Shown piece by piece: positions 49,446 through 61,215 of a stretch of DNA of 64,000 bases (position 1 is its first letter; every line of letters begins with the position of its first letter). The stretch is from positions 1,984,001 to 2,048,000 of the forward strand of contig NC_085853.1 in assembly GCF_020906515.1 (NCBI RefSeq), read 5' to 3'. The DNA comes from Vanrija pseudolonga (taxonomy: Eukaryota; Basidiomycota; Tremellomycetes; Trichosporonales; Trichosporonaceae). The position numbers were made by a program, and so were the translations under genes. The notes below the pieces were generated by a model. That model saw only the letters and a program-made list of their open reading frames with translations, did no database searches and was not told the DNA's origin.

Positions 49446-50399
49446 CTATGCGCCTCCCAGCGATTGCCTCGTCGGTGTGGGGGGCACGCCAGCAGACAGT
49501 GGAGGCTGCTGGCTCGCAGCACCCGACGAGTGCTTGACGGTGCGGATCTGGAATGTGCCTTCGCGTCAGCAACACTTCCCGAGCCGCTCAACCTACACTG
49601 GGGCAGCTGTGCGCTCTCAGCCGTAACAGTCGCGACCATGCCCAGCCGTGCCAGCGCGCCCTGGACAAGCGCCTGCGGAAAGACGAGGTGCACGCGCGCT
49701 GCCTCGAGGTCGGCCGCAGCGCCACGGAAGCTGCTCAGCCCCGCGAGCGGCGGGAACGCGTGGCTCTGGAGCACGAACACGCCGCGGTGGTTGGTGCGCA
49801 GGTTGTCAATCTGCTTGCCGTACACGTGCAGGAAGAGGTCCTTGCAGATGAACTTGATGATGTCGAGGTGGGACGCGATGGGTGCGCGGGCTGCGGTGAG
49901 TCTGGAGGTGTTAGTTGGGCCTCGACGGAGAAGGGGCTGGTCGGGGCAGATTGTTCACTGGTGGAACACGCCGCCCAGTTCTCCGTCCCACGACCGCCTC
50001 GCCGCTGCGCGGTTCGGTGCGCGCGCCGACTCACTTCTCAGCCACAAACCCGCCGACCATGAACCCGATCCTCTCCATGCGTGTAACGACCGCCTCCTCG
50101 ACGATACCGGGGACCGCGTCCGCGGCGGCCGACTTTCCCTTGCCCTTGGCGGCGGCCGCGGCTTCCGTAGCGAATGCTCCCTCGGCCGAGCCCTCCGCCT
50201 CGCGCTCGGCCTCGAGCCGGCGGTGCACGGCGTAGCTTGCCGAGTCGGTCAGCGCCTTGAGCGCCGCGGGGACGAGGTACGCTGGCAGCGCGGCGTCGAC
50301 GAGCGCCGGGACGGGCGCGGCGAGCGCGTGCACCGCTGCTGGGGCTATGGGCGCGATTGGGGCGTGTGGGGTCGTGCTGGACGATGGCGGCCGTGACAT
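49446..50399 (-). CDS. TRS33: TRAPP complex subunit Trs33/TRAPPC6
   Basis: A core subunit of the TRAPP tethering complexes that activate Ypt1/Rab1 and Ypt31/32 at the Golgi. The N-terminus is Ala/Pro-rich. The Bet3-type fold follows, with RIGFMVGGFVAEKL, DIIKFICKDLF, VYGKQIDNLRTNHRGVFVLQ, FPPLAGLSSF, FPQALVQGALARLG and LPQC. The segment FICKDL...KQIDNLRTNHRG is diagnostic of Trs33. Introns lie at about 50031-49902 and 49603-49559. The second resumes with CTFQIRTVK and ends in a 25-residue Pro/Ser/Gly tail. An acidic/Lys low-complexity loop (EAAAAAKGKGKS) interrupts the N-terminal helices. It is divergent from UBR1. Confidence 0.87.
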
Positions 50400-50959
50400 T
50401 GTTGTTGTGTGGGCGAGGTTAAAACGACTACATTGCTTGTGGTCGTCGTCGCGTCGATGGTCGATGACGGGCTCTCGTCGAGGACACTAGCCACGCGACT
50501 TATGACGTGTGATTTTACCCCGTGGGCTCCCCGACGGAAGCAAATTGCCAGTGTGAGCGACGACGACCTGTGAGTCCAAGTGACCGATGACACAACCGCC
50601 ACCATCCTCCATCCACCACCGCCGCCGCCGCGCGCGATCACTTCTGGCATCTCCTACGACAGACCACCGACACGAACACACCAGTCGGCAAGTCGGCAGC
50701 CATCACTCACACTTTATCTCTTTCATCACAGCATTCCCCATCGCACGCGAGCCACGACACGAGACGCACCCTCGACGCCTAAACCCACACTTAAGCACAC
50801 ACCGCATACGCCGCGCCAACCTAACCCTTGCCTTCCCTTCTTGATCGGCGACATCACGCGCCGCCGCCCACCGGCACTCACCACCCACCACACCACCACC
50901 TTCCACCACCACCCACCTTCCCAACCTCAAGTCAGGCGGGCGCCCGCCGCGCACCTGCC
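50400..50959. promoter_or_regulatory. Divergent promoter region TRS33 / UBR1
   Basis: 560 bp between divergent starts. It is rich in CACC, CCA and CAC words on the UBR1 side. No firm TATA box. An in-frame ATG at 50828 could extend UBR1 by 44 Pro/His-rich residues. Confidence 0.45.
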
Positions 50960-53900
50960 ATGACGTCGCCGCACGCCCTCCAGAGCCGGCTTCACGACCT
51001 GCTGCTATACGGGCACCGGGACGCCGAGAACCCCGAGCTCTCGCCCCAGCAGCGCGCGACAGTCACACGCCAGCTCTACCACTGCATCCTCAACCGCCCA
51101 GAATGGGTCGCGTGCTTCCTCGGTGACGGGGACAGCATACCCAACGGCTCGGGCAACGACTCGCCCACACACAACCACGACCCCGCGGCTCCCGCCACCC
51201 CGTCCGGTTCCCGCCCCGCCGCACCTCTCACGCTCCCAGCCTGGGACAGTCTCAGCGACTGGCTCGTACCTGGAACAGAACAGTTTGGACCAGAACGTAC
51301 ATGGTCGCTGCTCGACGTGCAGCAAACTGCCGAGGAGCGCCGCCGTCGTGCAGGCAAGCCATCGCGCCAGCCAAAGCCTGGTGCAGTGTGCGGCAAGGTC
51401 CTGCAGCGGTATGACAGGACATATATCTGCAAGTGAGTAATACCCCATGGTCTACTGCTCACGACCCAGGACATGTGCAAACGACTCCTCGTGTATTCTT
51501 TGTGTTGACTGCTTCAACGCCGGCAACCACGAGGGCCACGAAGTGCTCTTTGGCCTGTCGTACACCTTTGCGACGGTGTGCGACTGTGGTGATTCATCCG
51601 CATGGAAGAATAATGGCCACCTTGGGTGTGCTCATCACCCACCGGTTCCCGAGGGCCATGAACCACCACAACCCCAGGGCCAAGTCCCGCAGGCGCTGTG
51701 TCAAGCGCTCTACGATACCATCGTCACCGTTCTTGAATTCATCATAGAGGTTATCCAGCATTCACCACTACCAAGCGAGTTTGGCAAACTCCCATCGACC
51801 CGAGAAGAAATGAAGGCCGACACTGGACCATCTGGCGAGCCAGCAGATAGGCGAGGACGCGGCCCATGGGCTGTCACCGCCTGGGCAGACGACAAGCATG
51901 TCCTGCGTGAGGTGACGCGACAGTTCCGGGACGCCCTCGGCGTCACCTGGGACACGGCTGACCGGTACGCGAAGGAGATGGACGAGGTTGTGAGTGATTT
52001 GTGTCTGGTTACTTGCTGACGCCATCAGGGACGCAAGGTCCTCATCGTGACTCACCTCGACACTGTCGCGTTCCACACTGCGTCAATGCTGCAGCAGATC
52101 GACATCGGCGTAACACTGCGCAACGCCGCCGACGTGTACAAGGAGGAGCTGGTCGGCCTGCTGTTGCAATGGCTGAGCGAGATGTGCAAGGTCACCATCT
52201 GCGGCGAAGAGGACCTCGTTCGACGATACGTCGCCATGGCCCTCTTCCAGCCAAGGTCATCCAAGCCAGACGCCGACCCGCCAACATCCAAGGACCTGAC
52301 GGACCTTCACTCCTGGATGGCGACTGACGAAGTGCCAAAGCGGTTCGACTGGCTCATGCGTCTTGACGTCCGACTATGGAGGAAAGCAAAGTGGCAGCTG
52401 CGAGAGATCTACTCTGGCATCTTTGTGCTTGACTGGAAAATCAAGCGCGAATTTGCGACCCGCTACAGCATCAACTATGGCCACACGTTTGAGCACTACC
52501 TCTACCAGGACCGCGACGACTCGAGCCTGGCCTTCAGCATGTCATACATGCTACTGGGTAGAAGTGCCGCCTGTGGTGAGGCGATCGCCGAGAGCAACCT
52601 CTTCCGGTCCGTCCTCGAAACGGCATTTGGCTACTATGCCCTGCGAACAGGAGACCCGCCTTCACAGGTCAACCGCTTCGACGTCGAGACTCCTGCCTTT
52701 AGGGGCAAGAAGGGCCTGACTCTTCTGAGCCATCTTCGAGCCCTCCTCAAATACAAGGAAGTCAAGGCACAGCTCGTCGCAGACCACGACCTTTTCCAGC
52801 GCACCCTCTCTTTCCTCAACCACTTTGTCGGCCTCCAGAGCCAGAGGAGAGAACTGGACCGCCACGTCGAGTATGAGATCGACTGGGTCAAGTCCATTTC
52901 CGTCCTCCCCGATCTGTCCAAACTCGCGCGCGAGTTTGGCGAGTCGTTCCAAAACGCCAGCCCGCAGGAGCTCGTCGAGGCCATGATGCACGTTGCCAAG
53001 CGCATCGTCTACGACATGAACCTCGAATCTTCAACCCTAGACCCTAATCTCTACTCCCCCTTGGAACTCCACCACGTCGACAATGTCTTGGCGCCAGGCT
53101 CCTCCTACACCCTCTACGCACAGGACATCACCCGCATCACCGGCTTCTCCTTCCACCACTACATGCACGTCCTCTTTGCCGAGATGCTCAAGTCGCTCTC
53201 AGCGCGGTTCCCCAACCAGTCGCTCAGCGACATTGTCTCGCACCAGATCCTTCGCACAACCAACCCTACCGCACCCCTCTTGCTCATCGAGTGGCCCTTG
53301 CAAAGTAAGTTGTCAGCTACTACCCCACTAACGCCCAGAACACGTCGTTCTCGCCCAAATCCGCTTAGGCATGTGGGCCAAGAACGGTGCTGCCATGCGA
53401 CACCAGTACCACCACTACCGTGACCTTGCCCTTCGCGAGTTTACCATCGACCAAGAGTTCTTCCTCCTCCAGTTTGGTCTCTGCACACTGGACCAGCAAA
53501 TGTTTATCACCGCGTTGATTGACCGTTTCGGGCTGGCCAACTTCTTCCGCCAGGGAGTCATGTCGCCCGAGGTGTGGGACAACGACTTGGACCCACGAGA
53601 CAGTGTCGCCCTCTACGAGGAGCTGCTGCTGCTCATCATCTACCTCGTGTCCGACACGGCTGTTGTCAACGGCTGGAAGCCCGAGGTTGTCTCCCGGCGC
53701 CACATCATCCACATCCTGGCCCTTGGTCCCCTGTCGTACTCGGACATTGTACGCAAGCTCCCAGAGCGATCCCATGAGCGTGGCAGCCTCGTGCCAATCC
53801 TTGAGAGTATTGCCGACTTCCGCCCGCCGACGGATACTGCCACGGGCACATACGCCCTCAAGCCGGCCTTGTACACCGAGGTCGACCCGTACTGGCGGCA

Positions 53901-56628
53901 GTACAGCAGGAACGAGCAGCGCGATGCCGCCGAGATGCTCATCACTCGGGCCAAGAAGGACAACCCTAGCGCGACACCGGTGATCAAGCCTCTACCCATT
54001 GTTGTCCCTCCCAGGCCCATGCCCTTCTCCAACCTCGCCGACTTCCTCGCCTCGCCCATCATCTCTGCACTTGTCCACTGGACGCTGGCTCACTGTCAGC
54101 TCATGACTCAGCCCGCCGACTGGCCTGGTCTCCACACGCCAAGCGGCGCGCCATCCGGCCACACCATGCCGTCGATGGACGCCTTGCTCAATCTTGCGCT
54201 CCACCTGGCCATGATGGCGCTTGACGCGGATGCCGACGGCTTTGCCCAGCGCTCGGTCGACATTATCGACAGCAGCGGGTCTATGAGCATGTTCCAGAAC
54301 TTGTGGTTCATGCAGACTAACGCGCCGTTTGAGCCGTTCCGCCCAAGGGTCGACTACATCCTCGACAAGATCGTTGCGCACCTGCCCGAGCACTACACGG
54401 CTGAGTATCGCGCTCAGCGTGATGCCCGCCTCGCTGCAATTGAAGAGGACAAGAAGCCGGCGAGTGATGCAAAGTCACAAGCCCTCGCTCGTCAAGCTGC
54501 GCTCAAGGCCAAGTTTGCTCAGCAACAGGCGTCATTCGCCACATCGCTCCTTGATGACGAAGAGCTCGACGAGGATGACAAGGAAGAGCCAGTGTCCTAT
54601 GGCTCGTGTATCGTGTGCCAGGAATCTGTCCACCCGGGCCGCACAGGTGGCATGCTTGCCTTCCTCCAGCCCAGTCGCATCGTCCGCGACGCCGTTACCG
54701 ACCGCGACTGGTTCGAAGAAGTCCTCCTCGCCCCCTCGGATCTCGACCGCGACACGAGGTATCTCCGCTACGGCATGGGCACCACTGGCGAGCCAGTCAA
54801 CACCGACGCCTATCCTTCCAACAACCTCCGTTTCGGTGTCTACGTCTCGGCGTGCAACCACCTCATGCACGACTCGTGCATCTACTCTTACAATGAGTTG
54901 ACACGGACACGACAGGTGGCCCAGGTCCAACGCCACCAGCCAGAGAACTCGATGCGCCACGAGTACATGTGCCCGCTGTGCAAGTCGATTGGCAACGTTC
55001 TCATCCCCTTGGACCCCACCGCGGCTGTACTACGGCCCATGCCCAAGTCCAAGGTGGCGCCAGGGCTGCCGCCGACGTTGAGCGAGCGCATCCGGTCAGT
55101 ATCAGAAGAGGGTCTCCTCCGGGTCAGCGACAGTGCCAAGATCTGGGACTACCACGTCGAGACGGGCGAGCTCGTGCCATGGTTCACCGACTGCGACTTT
55201 ATCCGCCACGCGCTTGACCCGCAGTACCGCAAGAGCCACAAGAGTGTCCACCGCATGGTCGACCGCATCCGCTCGCTCACGAGGCCGCTCTCGGAGCAGA
55301 GCCAGAGAATCCGCGGCAAGAAGACGCACATGTATCTTGCCGACGACATGGTCGGGTACACAGTCTCGGTGTGTGAGATCACCCACCGTGGTATCGCCAC
55401 GCCAGGAGTCACGGTCGCCGAGCAGGTCCCCGAGACAGGCCTGAAGCTCATCAAGCACTTGATCGGCACCCTACAGCTCGAGCTCGACCTGTTCTTCGGC
55501 ACCAAGATGGACCGCACCCCCCTGCGCGTGGGCCTGTTTGCGCGCTTCCTTCCCGACTGGTACCGCTCGGCTACCCTCCCGTCGCCTCTCCTCTTCAGAT
55601 TACCCCTCGGCATGGTTGTCGAGGCTGCGGCGATCGCACCAGACCTTCTCCACGCTGTCATCGTCATGTCGTACTACGCCGAACTGACGAGGACAATGCT
55701 GGGTTTGTCCGTCTACATCAGGAGATCCCTGGCTCCCCGCGGTGTGCCATCTCGCCGCTCGGTGCCGCCCAAGGACGCGAGCCTGACCGACGCGTTGTCC
55801 GTGTTTGCCAACTTCCGGCCGTTGATGATCTCGGTCCTGCGCAACGCCGGACCGTTCATCGACATCGAGTCGGTTCTTTCGCTTGTCACGGACGAGATGC
55901 TCGCCAAGGTGCTCTACTCGTTCACCTTGCCATTCCTCCGCCGCGCGGCGATCCTCTACTACGCGGTCAACGACTCATACCCTGTCACCAACCCCGACTA
56001 CATTGTGTCGACCGGGTCAGAGTACAACCGACTCTTGTCGGTCCTCGGCATCCCCCGCCCGCGCGAGACGCTCGCCAACCCGCAGTCGACGGAGACGCCC
56101 ATTGTCGCGCGCTGGCTCACGCAGTGGGCAATGCAGGGCCGTATCCTGCCACCGCTCGAGTACCCGGGCACCTACGAGCTTGCTCGCCTGCCCGAGGCGT
56201 ACGAAGTCGCTGCAATCAAGTTTGCCGGCCGGCGTTGCGACCACTGTGGTGTGCGCCCGAGCTTCCCAGCCATCTGCCTCTTCTGCGGCAAGCTTGTTTG
56301 TCTCGCGGGCGACTGCTGCTCGGAGGGCGAGCAGGGCGAGTGCAACCTGCACATGCGCGAGTGTGGCGGCGTTGTGGGCATGTTTGCGGACATTAAGCGC
56401 TGGGTCATTGTCTACCTGTTCGCTGGAAGCGGTAGCTTTGGCCCCATGCCTTACCTGGACCAGTTTGGAGAGCTGGAGACGTCGCTGCGCCGAGGGCACC
56501 GACAGTTCATGCACCTCGGGCGGATGGAGGAGCTGAGGCGGAATGTGTGGCTCCAGCATGGCGTTCCGACGCTGTGTGCGCGGAGGTTGGAGCTGACGAG
56601 TGACGGTGGAGGATGGTCTTGCCTGTGA
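50960..56628 (+). CDS. UBR1: E3 ubiquitin ligase UBR1 (N-recognin)
   Basis: A predicted 1,852-residue E3 ligase of the Arg/N-degron pathway. It binds basic and bulky hydrophobic N-termini and, with Rad6, ubiquitinates the substrate. The UBR box at about 145-215 has all expected Cys/His: CGKVLQRYDRTYICK, then after an intron CILCVDCF, HEGH and CDCGDSSAWK, GCAHH. The ClpS-like part includes WADDKHVLREVT and KVLIVTHLDTV. A large helical region follows, then a RING-H2 (SCIVCQESVHPG ... CNHLMHDSC ... YMCPLCKSIGN). The C-terminal UBLC-type autoinhibitory domain has RRCDHCGVRPSFPAICLFCG and CNLHMRECGG. Exons are 50960-51432, 51470-51989, 52029-53304 and 53339-56628. Length and order match fungal Ubr1. 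Confidence 0.94.
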
Positions 56629-56789
56629 GGGAGGCGCAACACTACATCAGTATAGTTTCATTGTTATGTCATGTTTGCATTGGATAGCAGCGAGCAGCAC
56701 GAGCGAAGCGAGTGCTGTGGCGGAGATGAGTTACAACTAAGGCGGTATGGTGTTCAAGGTACATGGTGTGGTATAGTGGAGTGCTTCGC

Positions 56790-57622
56790 CTACCACCCGG
56801 CACCGCCAGGCCCAAAGCCCCAGTAAGTCGGGCGGCGCGCAGACTCGCCCTCGCAGCGGGTACACTCGCACGCATTGCGGGCGTTCGCCTGCACCTGAGC
56901 GCGCTCATGGGCCTGGACGGCGCGGACGGACCAAGGGGGCGTGTAGCCAGTGTACGCGGGCGTGTTGTCTGCCTCGATGGTCGTAGCCGCGGCCGCAGCA
57001 GCGGCGTCGGCGCGCGCGCCGAGCTCCTCGCGCAGCTCGGTGATCTCGTCCCGGATGTTCTCGAGGACAGCGAGGATGCCCGCGTTGCTGCCGCTGGAGC
57101 GGGGAGAACGCTTGCGCCCGCGCGCGTTGGCCGTCGTGCTGGCTGTGCTGGTGGTGGAGGTGGCGGAGGAGGAGGAGGTGGCGGCGGAGATAAGCGAGAT
57201 GTCGTCGTTCTCGTCGGGGTCGGTGTCGTCGTCGCCCTCCTCTTCCTCCTCCTCCGCCTCCTCCTCGTCCTCCTCGTCCTCCTCGTCGTCGCCACCCTGC
57301 GCGGCTGGCACCATCAAACCTGTCGTCAACGCCGTCTCAACCCAAACCCACTGGCATCATAAGCACGGAGCACGTCGGCGAGGAACGGCGCCACGTTGCC
57401 CGCGTTGCCGCCGTAGTTGGCAATGGCGCTGGTGAAATCCATCAAGCAGCCGAGGGTCCGCGCGCTGATTGGCGCCGGGATGCCGCCCAGCTCGGCGTCG
57501 TACAGCTCGGCGAGGAGCGGCTTGTTCGTGAAGTGGATGTGGGCGGCGTAGTGCGGCGGGATGGCGAGATGGGGCATTGTGACGGGGGTGGGGGGTGCTG
57601 GTTGGGAGACAACCACGGCCAT
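56790..57622 (-). CDS. Hypothetical protein with long acidic tract
   Basis: Not recognised. About 268 residues are read in two exons, 57622 to about 57351 and about 57317-56790, joined by a 33-nt intron (GTGGGT ... GACGACAG). The first exon gives a compact, conserved-looking segment (HIHFTNKPLLAELYDAELGG, SARTLGCLMDFTSAIANYGG). The second starts with about 30 residues of almost pure Asp/Glu, then Ser/Thr-rich linker, a short helix with LAVLENIRDEITELREELG (coiled coil), and a Cys pair motif CECTRCEG near the end. It may be a small scaffold or chromatin-type protein, but no function is assigned. Convergent with UBR1. Confidence 0.6.
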
Positions 57623-58137
57623 GAGTCGCTCTTATTTATGCCTTCTGAACAGAGGGAGTCTGGCGTGTATGACCTCGCTGTACCGACGCGTGCGGACTGG
57701 TGTGTGTCGGATGCGGATGGTCGGGCAGGTGGTAACTGTCGTGGCTCTCGCCGCAAGCGCCAGTGCCGCCGCATCAGTCGAGTGAAGCCGGACGTTGTCG
57801 CCGTATTTGGCATCGTTGGATGCGGTGACGACCTCGTCGCTTCATGGGCGCATGCGCCATATCTCCCTCATGGCAGCAGACTGCTCAGCACTCAGCAGTG
57901 GCCAAACCCGGCGACGACAGGTTGGTGCCACAGTCCGCATTTGGTCAGGCCACCTCCGGCTTCACCACCACACTCAACTCAGCCCGTCCGAATCCGTGGC
58001 ACACCCGCCCTCCAGTCCTCCGTAGCCTCCCTCCATCGCTGCAAGCGGAGCGCGACTCTCATCCCCATCACACCTCCTTGCGACTCGATGCATCGGGATA
58101 CAACTTTTGTCCTCTTCCAACCACCACCACCCCCCCA
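57623..58137. other. Intergenic interval
   Basis: About 515 bp between the acidic gene's 5' end and the stop of the TauD-family gene, both on minus. No gene was seen. Confidence 0.5.
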
Positions 58138-59551
58138 CTACAAGTGGTACAGCTCGAACCACTTCTCCGTGTCGAGCGCGGGGTCGAGCCAGCCCTCGAT
58201 GCCGAGCGCCTCGCCGCGGCTCTTGGACTTGGGGTCAAAGTACGGCTTGGTGCTGCCGACCGAGATGACGTTTGTGCCGTGGCGCTCGTTGGCCTGGCTC
58301 CAGTCAAAGTCGCGCACGGCGGCATGGTTGGTCACGCGGTTGTCCCAGATTGCACTGGCGCCCGGCGTCCACTTGAAGCGCACGGCAATCTCCTGCGACT
58401 GGTTGTACACGGACACGAGGTACTTGATGATCACCTCGGACTCGGTCTTGTCGAACCCCTCGATGCCGACCAGCCCGCGGTCGGCGACGAACAGCGTCTT
58501 CCACTTGGTCACGGGGTGGGTGCGGACGAGCGGCGCGCGCTCAAACTTGGGGATGCGGGGGCCGTCGGGGTTCTTTGAGTTCTTGGCCGTCGTGTTGGAG
58601 CGGTAGATGCCGCTGGGGTGTGTTAGGGGTGTTCCAGTCATCTGCCACTTCTGGCGTGCGCGACACGGCACTCACGTCAAGCCGTCGACAAACTTCTTGA
58701 AGCCGGGCGAGAGCTTGTCGTACGCCGCGTACCCACTCGCCCAAGTCGTGTCGCCCGAGTCGGACGGTACGGAGTCGTGGTGCAGGTGGGTGTAGCTCGA
58801 CTCGCCCTGCTCGGTGGCAGTGGGCCCGTCGACGTGCCATCCCTGGCCGTTGTACCCGTTGTACTCGGGCCACGGGAGGCGGTAGCTGCGCTGGTACGAG
58901 CGCGCCTTCTCCCAGATGAGCGTGATGCCCGGCCCGAGCGAGGGGACCGTCGCGAGCGTGCCAAAGTCGTACACCTCGCCGTCGCCGAGGTACTTGCCCA
59001 GCTCGAGCTGCTTCTGGGGCGAGAGGTCCTGGTCGCGGAAGAAGACGACGCCACGCTCGGCAATGAGCAGGGCGAGCTCGTCACGCTGCTTGTCGTCCAG
59101 GTCCTTGAGCTGGACGCCGACGAGCTCGGTCTGGGGGTGTTAGTGTCACTGCCCCCCTGGCTTTCTCCTCCACACCCGCCCTACTCACACCAATGTGCTT
59201 GGTGAGCGTGATCACCTCCTTGGCAGCCGCGAACAGCGCCTTCTTCTCGGGGTCGGCGCGGGTGCCGGGGTCGACAAACTCGCGGCCGTCACGGAGCACG
59301 CGCTCCGTGTCGCGCACATTGTCGTAGACCGAGTCGGCCTGCTTGTACGCCGGGTAGCCGTTGTACAGGTCGATGCCGCCCGCCTTGAGGTAGCGCCTGA
59401 TCGCGTTGTCGGGGGGCACGGCGTACGAAGCCCACGACTTCTTGCCGACGTTGCCGGCGGCAATCTTGGCCTTGACCTCGGCCAGGTCGTCGTTGGCGTC
59501 GACGGGCGCGGGGGGGATGGCGTCGTTGGTGGGGACTGCGATGGGGGCCAT
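58138..59551 (-). CDS. TauD-family Fe(II)/2-oxoglutarate dioxygenase
   Basis: A predicted non-heme iron oxygenase that uses 2-oxoglutarate and O2; relatives release sulfite from taurine and other sulfonates or hydroxylate other small acids. Start at 59551. The N-terminal part carries YNGYPAYKQADSV. The catalytic core has VVFFRDQDLSPQKQ, the iron-binding WHVD (H-x-D), SGDTTWASGYAAYDKLSPGF, and the distal iron His in WDNRVTNHAAV. Next is ERHGTN, where the Arg fits the 2-oxoglutarate-binding residue. The position equivalent to the sulfonate-binding Arg of bacterial TauD appears to be Asn, so the substrate may not be a sulfonate. Introns are at about 59189-59133 and 58674-58613. Divergent from the DOPA-dioxygenase-like gene. 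Confidence 0.85.
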
Positions 59552-60438
59552 TGTTGCGGTGCTGGTGAGGAGGGCTGAGAGCACTGCTACCACCAGCTCT
59601 TATGTAGCCGCTGCATCTCTGCGAAGCCTATGGCGACAAGAACGCGCCATCTGCTCCAGCTCGATGCCCATTCCGCGGCGTCTGACTGGAGAGTAGTAAG
59701 CACAGTAAGCTGGCGCCTACAGACAGACGCGGTCAGTGCCGGCGACTAACAACCCAACCTCAGCCTCAATCCTCGTGATCACGTAGACACATGTCGCAAT
59801 GTTGCTCGCTGTAGCGTAGCTGGTACAGCACCAGCAACGACACCCCGGGATAAGAACGAGCCCCACGTCCATACCCCGCGCTGGAATTGCAAACACGCAC
59901 CCGCCAACATTGCACCCCGTTCCATCTTTATCTCTGGCCATTGCGTCACCCGTCCCGGAATCGGCTCGGCTACAGCCGAAGTGGACAGTTATCATGATGC
60001 CGAGGGAGGGAGTGGACAGCTGGCGTGGTCCCGCCGCACACATGCATGTGTAAGCAAGCACAAGCACAGTCGCGCAGCGCGGCGTACTCTAGCCCGATGG
60101 CGGCTGAAGGCACGGCGCCCGTGCCGCTCGCCCGACGAGCTCGCTCGCCATCGACACTTACTTCGCCGCCACCACGACCACTGCCACGCCTCCCGATGCC
60201 GGCCGGAACGACCCACACGCACGCCATGTCACCTTTCCACGCCAGAGATAGCTCACTCGCCCGTGCATGTCGCAGCGAGAATCCGAATTCTTGTTTCCGG
60301 TCAGCACGCCTGACTCGCCCCAACGCACACAGGCCATAAGAAGGTGTTATCGCGTCAACGCGTCGCCCGCGCGCCCCCTTCGCCCTTCTCCAGCCCAGCC
60401 CGCCGGCCACTGCTCCGCCACGACCAGCACCAACCAGC
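59552..60438. promoter_or_regulatory. Divergent promoter region of the two dioxygenase genes
   Basis: 887 bp between divergent starts. HGATAR-type words occur (TTTATCT near 59927, TTATCG near 60346). No gene was seen. Confidence 0.4.
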
Positions 60439-61135
60439 ATGACGCAATCCACCACCCACCCCGACGCCGACCCGTACGCTGCCCCCCGCGTATCCTACGA
60501 CACGTCCGCGCTCCCGCCGCTACCGGACGCGCGCGCCCCGCACCCCCAGTACAACCCCGGCCCTTGGGCCAACCCTCCTCGCCCGGACGGCAAACGGAGC
60601 CCGTACTACGGCGGCCTGTTTCGCGGGTGGGACGAGCACGCGCGCGCAAAGGACAACTGGGACATCCACGTGTATGCAAAGGTAAGTAAGCGCGGGCGTG
60701 GTGGACGGGCCGGGCTGACGCCCGCGACTACTAGCCCGGGAACAAGACGGAGCGCGAGTTCTCAGCCCGCCTGCACGACGCCATCCGCCGCGAGTTCCCC
60801 GAGGTGCACCTGTACACTTTTTACGACCGCCCCGTCGGGCCGCACCCCATCCCGCAGTTTGAGCTCGACGTGTTCGGCTCGGACCAGCTCGGCGCGCTGT
60901 TGAGCTTCCTCGTGGCCAACCACGGGCCGTTGAGGTGCGTTACTTGGCAGTAGCTGTGGCTGACCCCAGCGTGCTCGTCCACCCCAACACTGGCGACGCG
61001 CGCGGAGACCACGACCAGCGCGCGATCTGGCTTGGGCCAAAGCTCATCCTCGACCTCGAGTCGCTTGGCGAGCAGCCTGCCGTGCAGCTCGCACGCGAGG
61101 CGCAGGAGGCGGCAGCGGCCAAGTCAGCAAACTAG
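60439..61135 (+). CDS. DOPA 4,5-dioxygenase-family protein
   Basis: A small protein of about 200 residues of the DOPA 4,5-dioxygenase family, named for the fly-agaric enzyme that opens the DOPA ring to make betalamic acid and muscaflavin. Many fungal members have unknown substrates. Key parts: NWDIHVYAK, then after an intron TEREFSARLHDAIRREFPEV, YDRPVGPHPIPQFELDVF, LLSFLVANHGPLSVLVHPNTG, and DHDQRAIWLG. The conserved His residues (HVY, GPHP, HPNTG, DH) are the likely metal ligands. Introns are about 60681-60734 and 60935-60971. Placed convergent with a Zn2Cys6 regulator 80 bp away and divergent from a second dioxygenase. Confidence 0.88.
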
Positions 61136-61215
61136 AGTAGGCGCAGCCTGCATGTACGAATATACAACAACAGAAATTGTTCCTGGCGGTCCGCTTCGCC
61201 AGCGCTTGACCCCAC

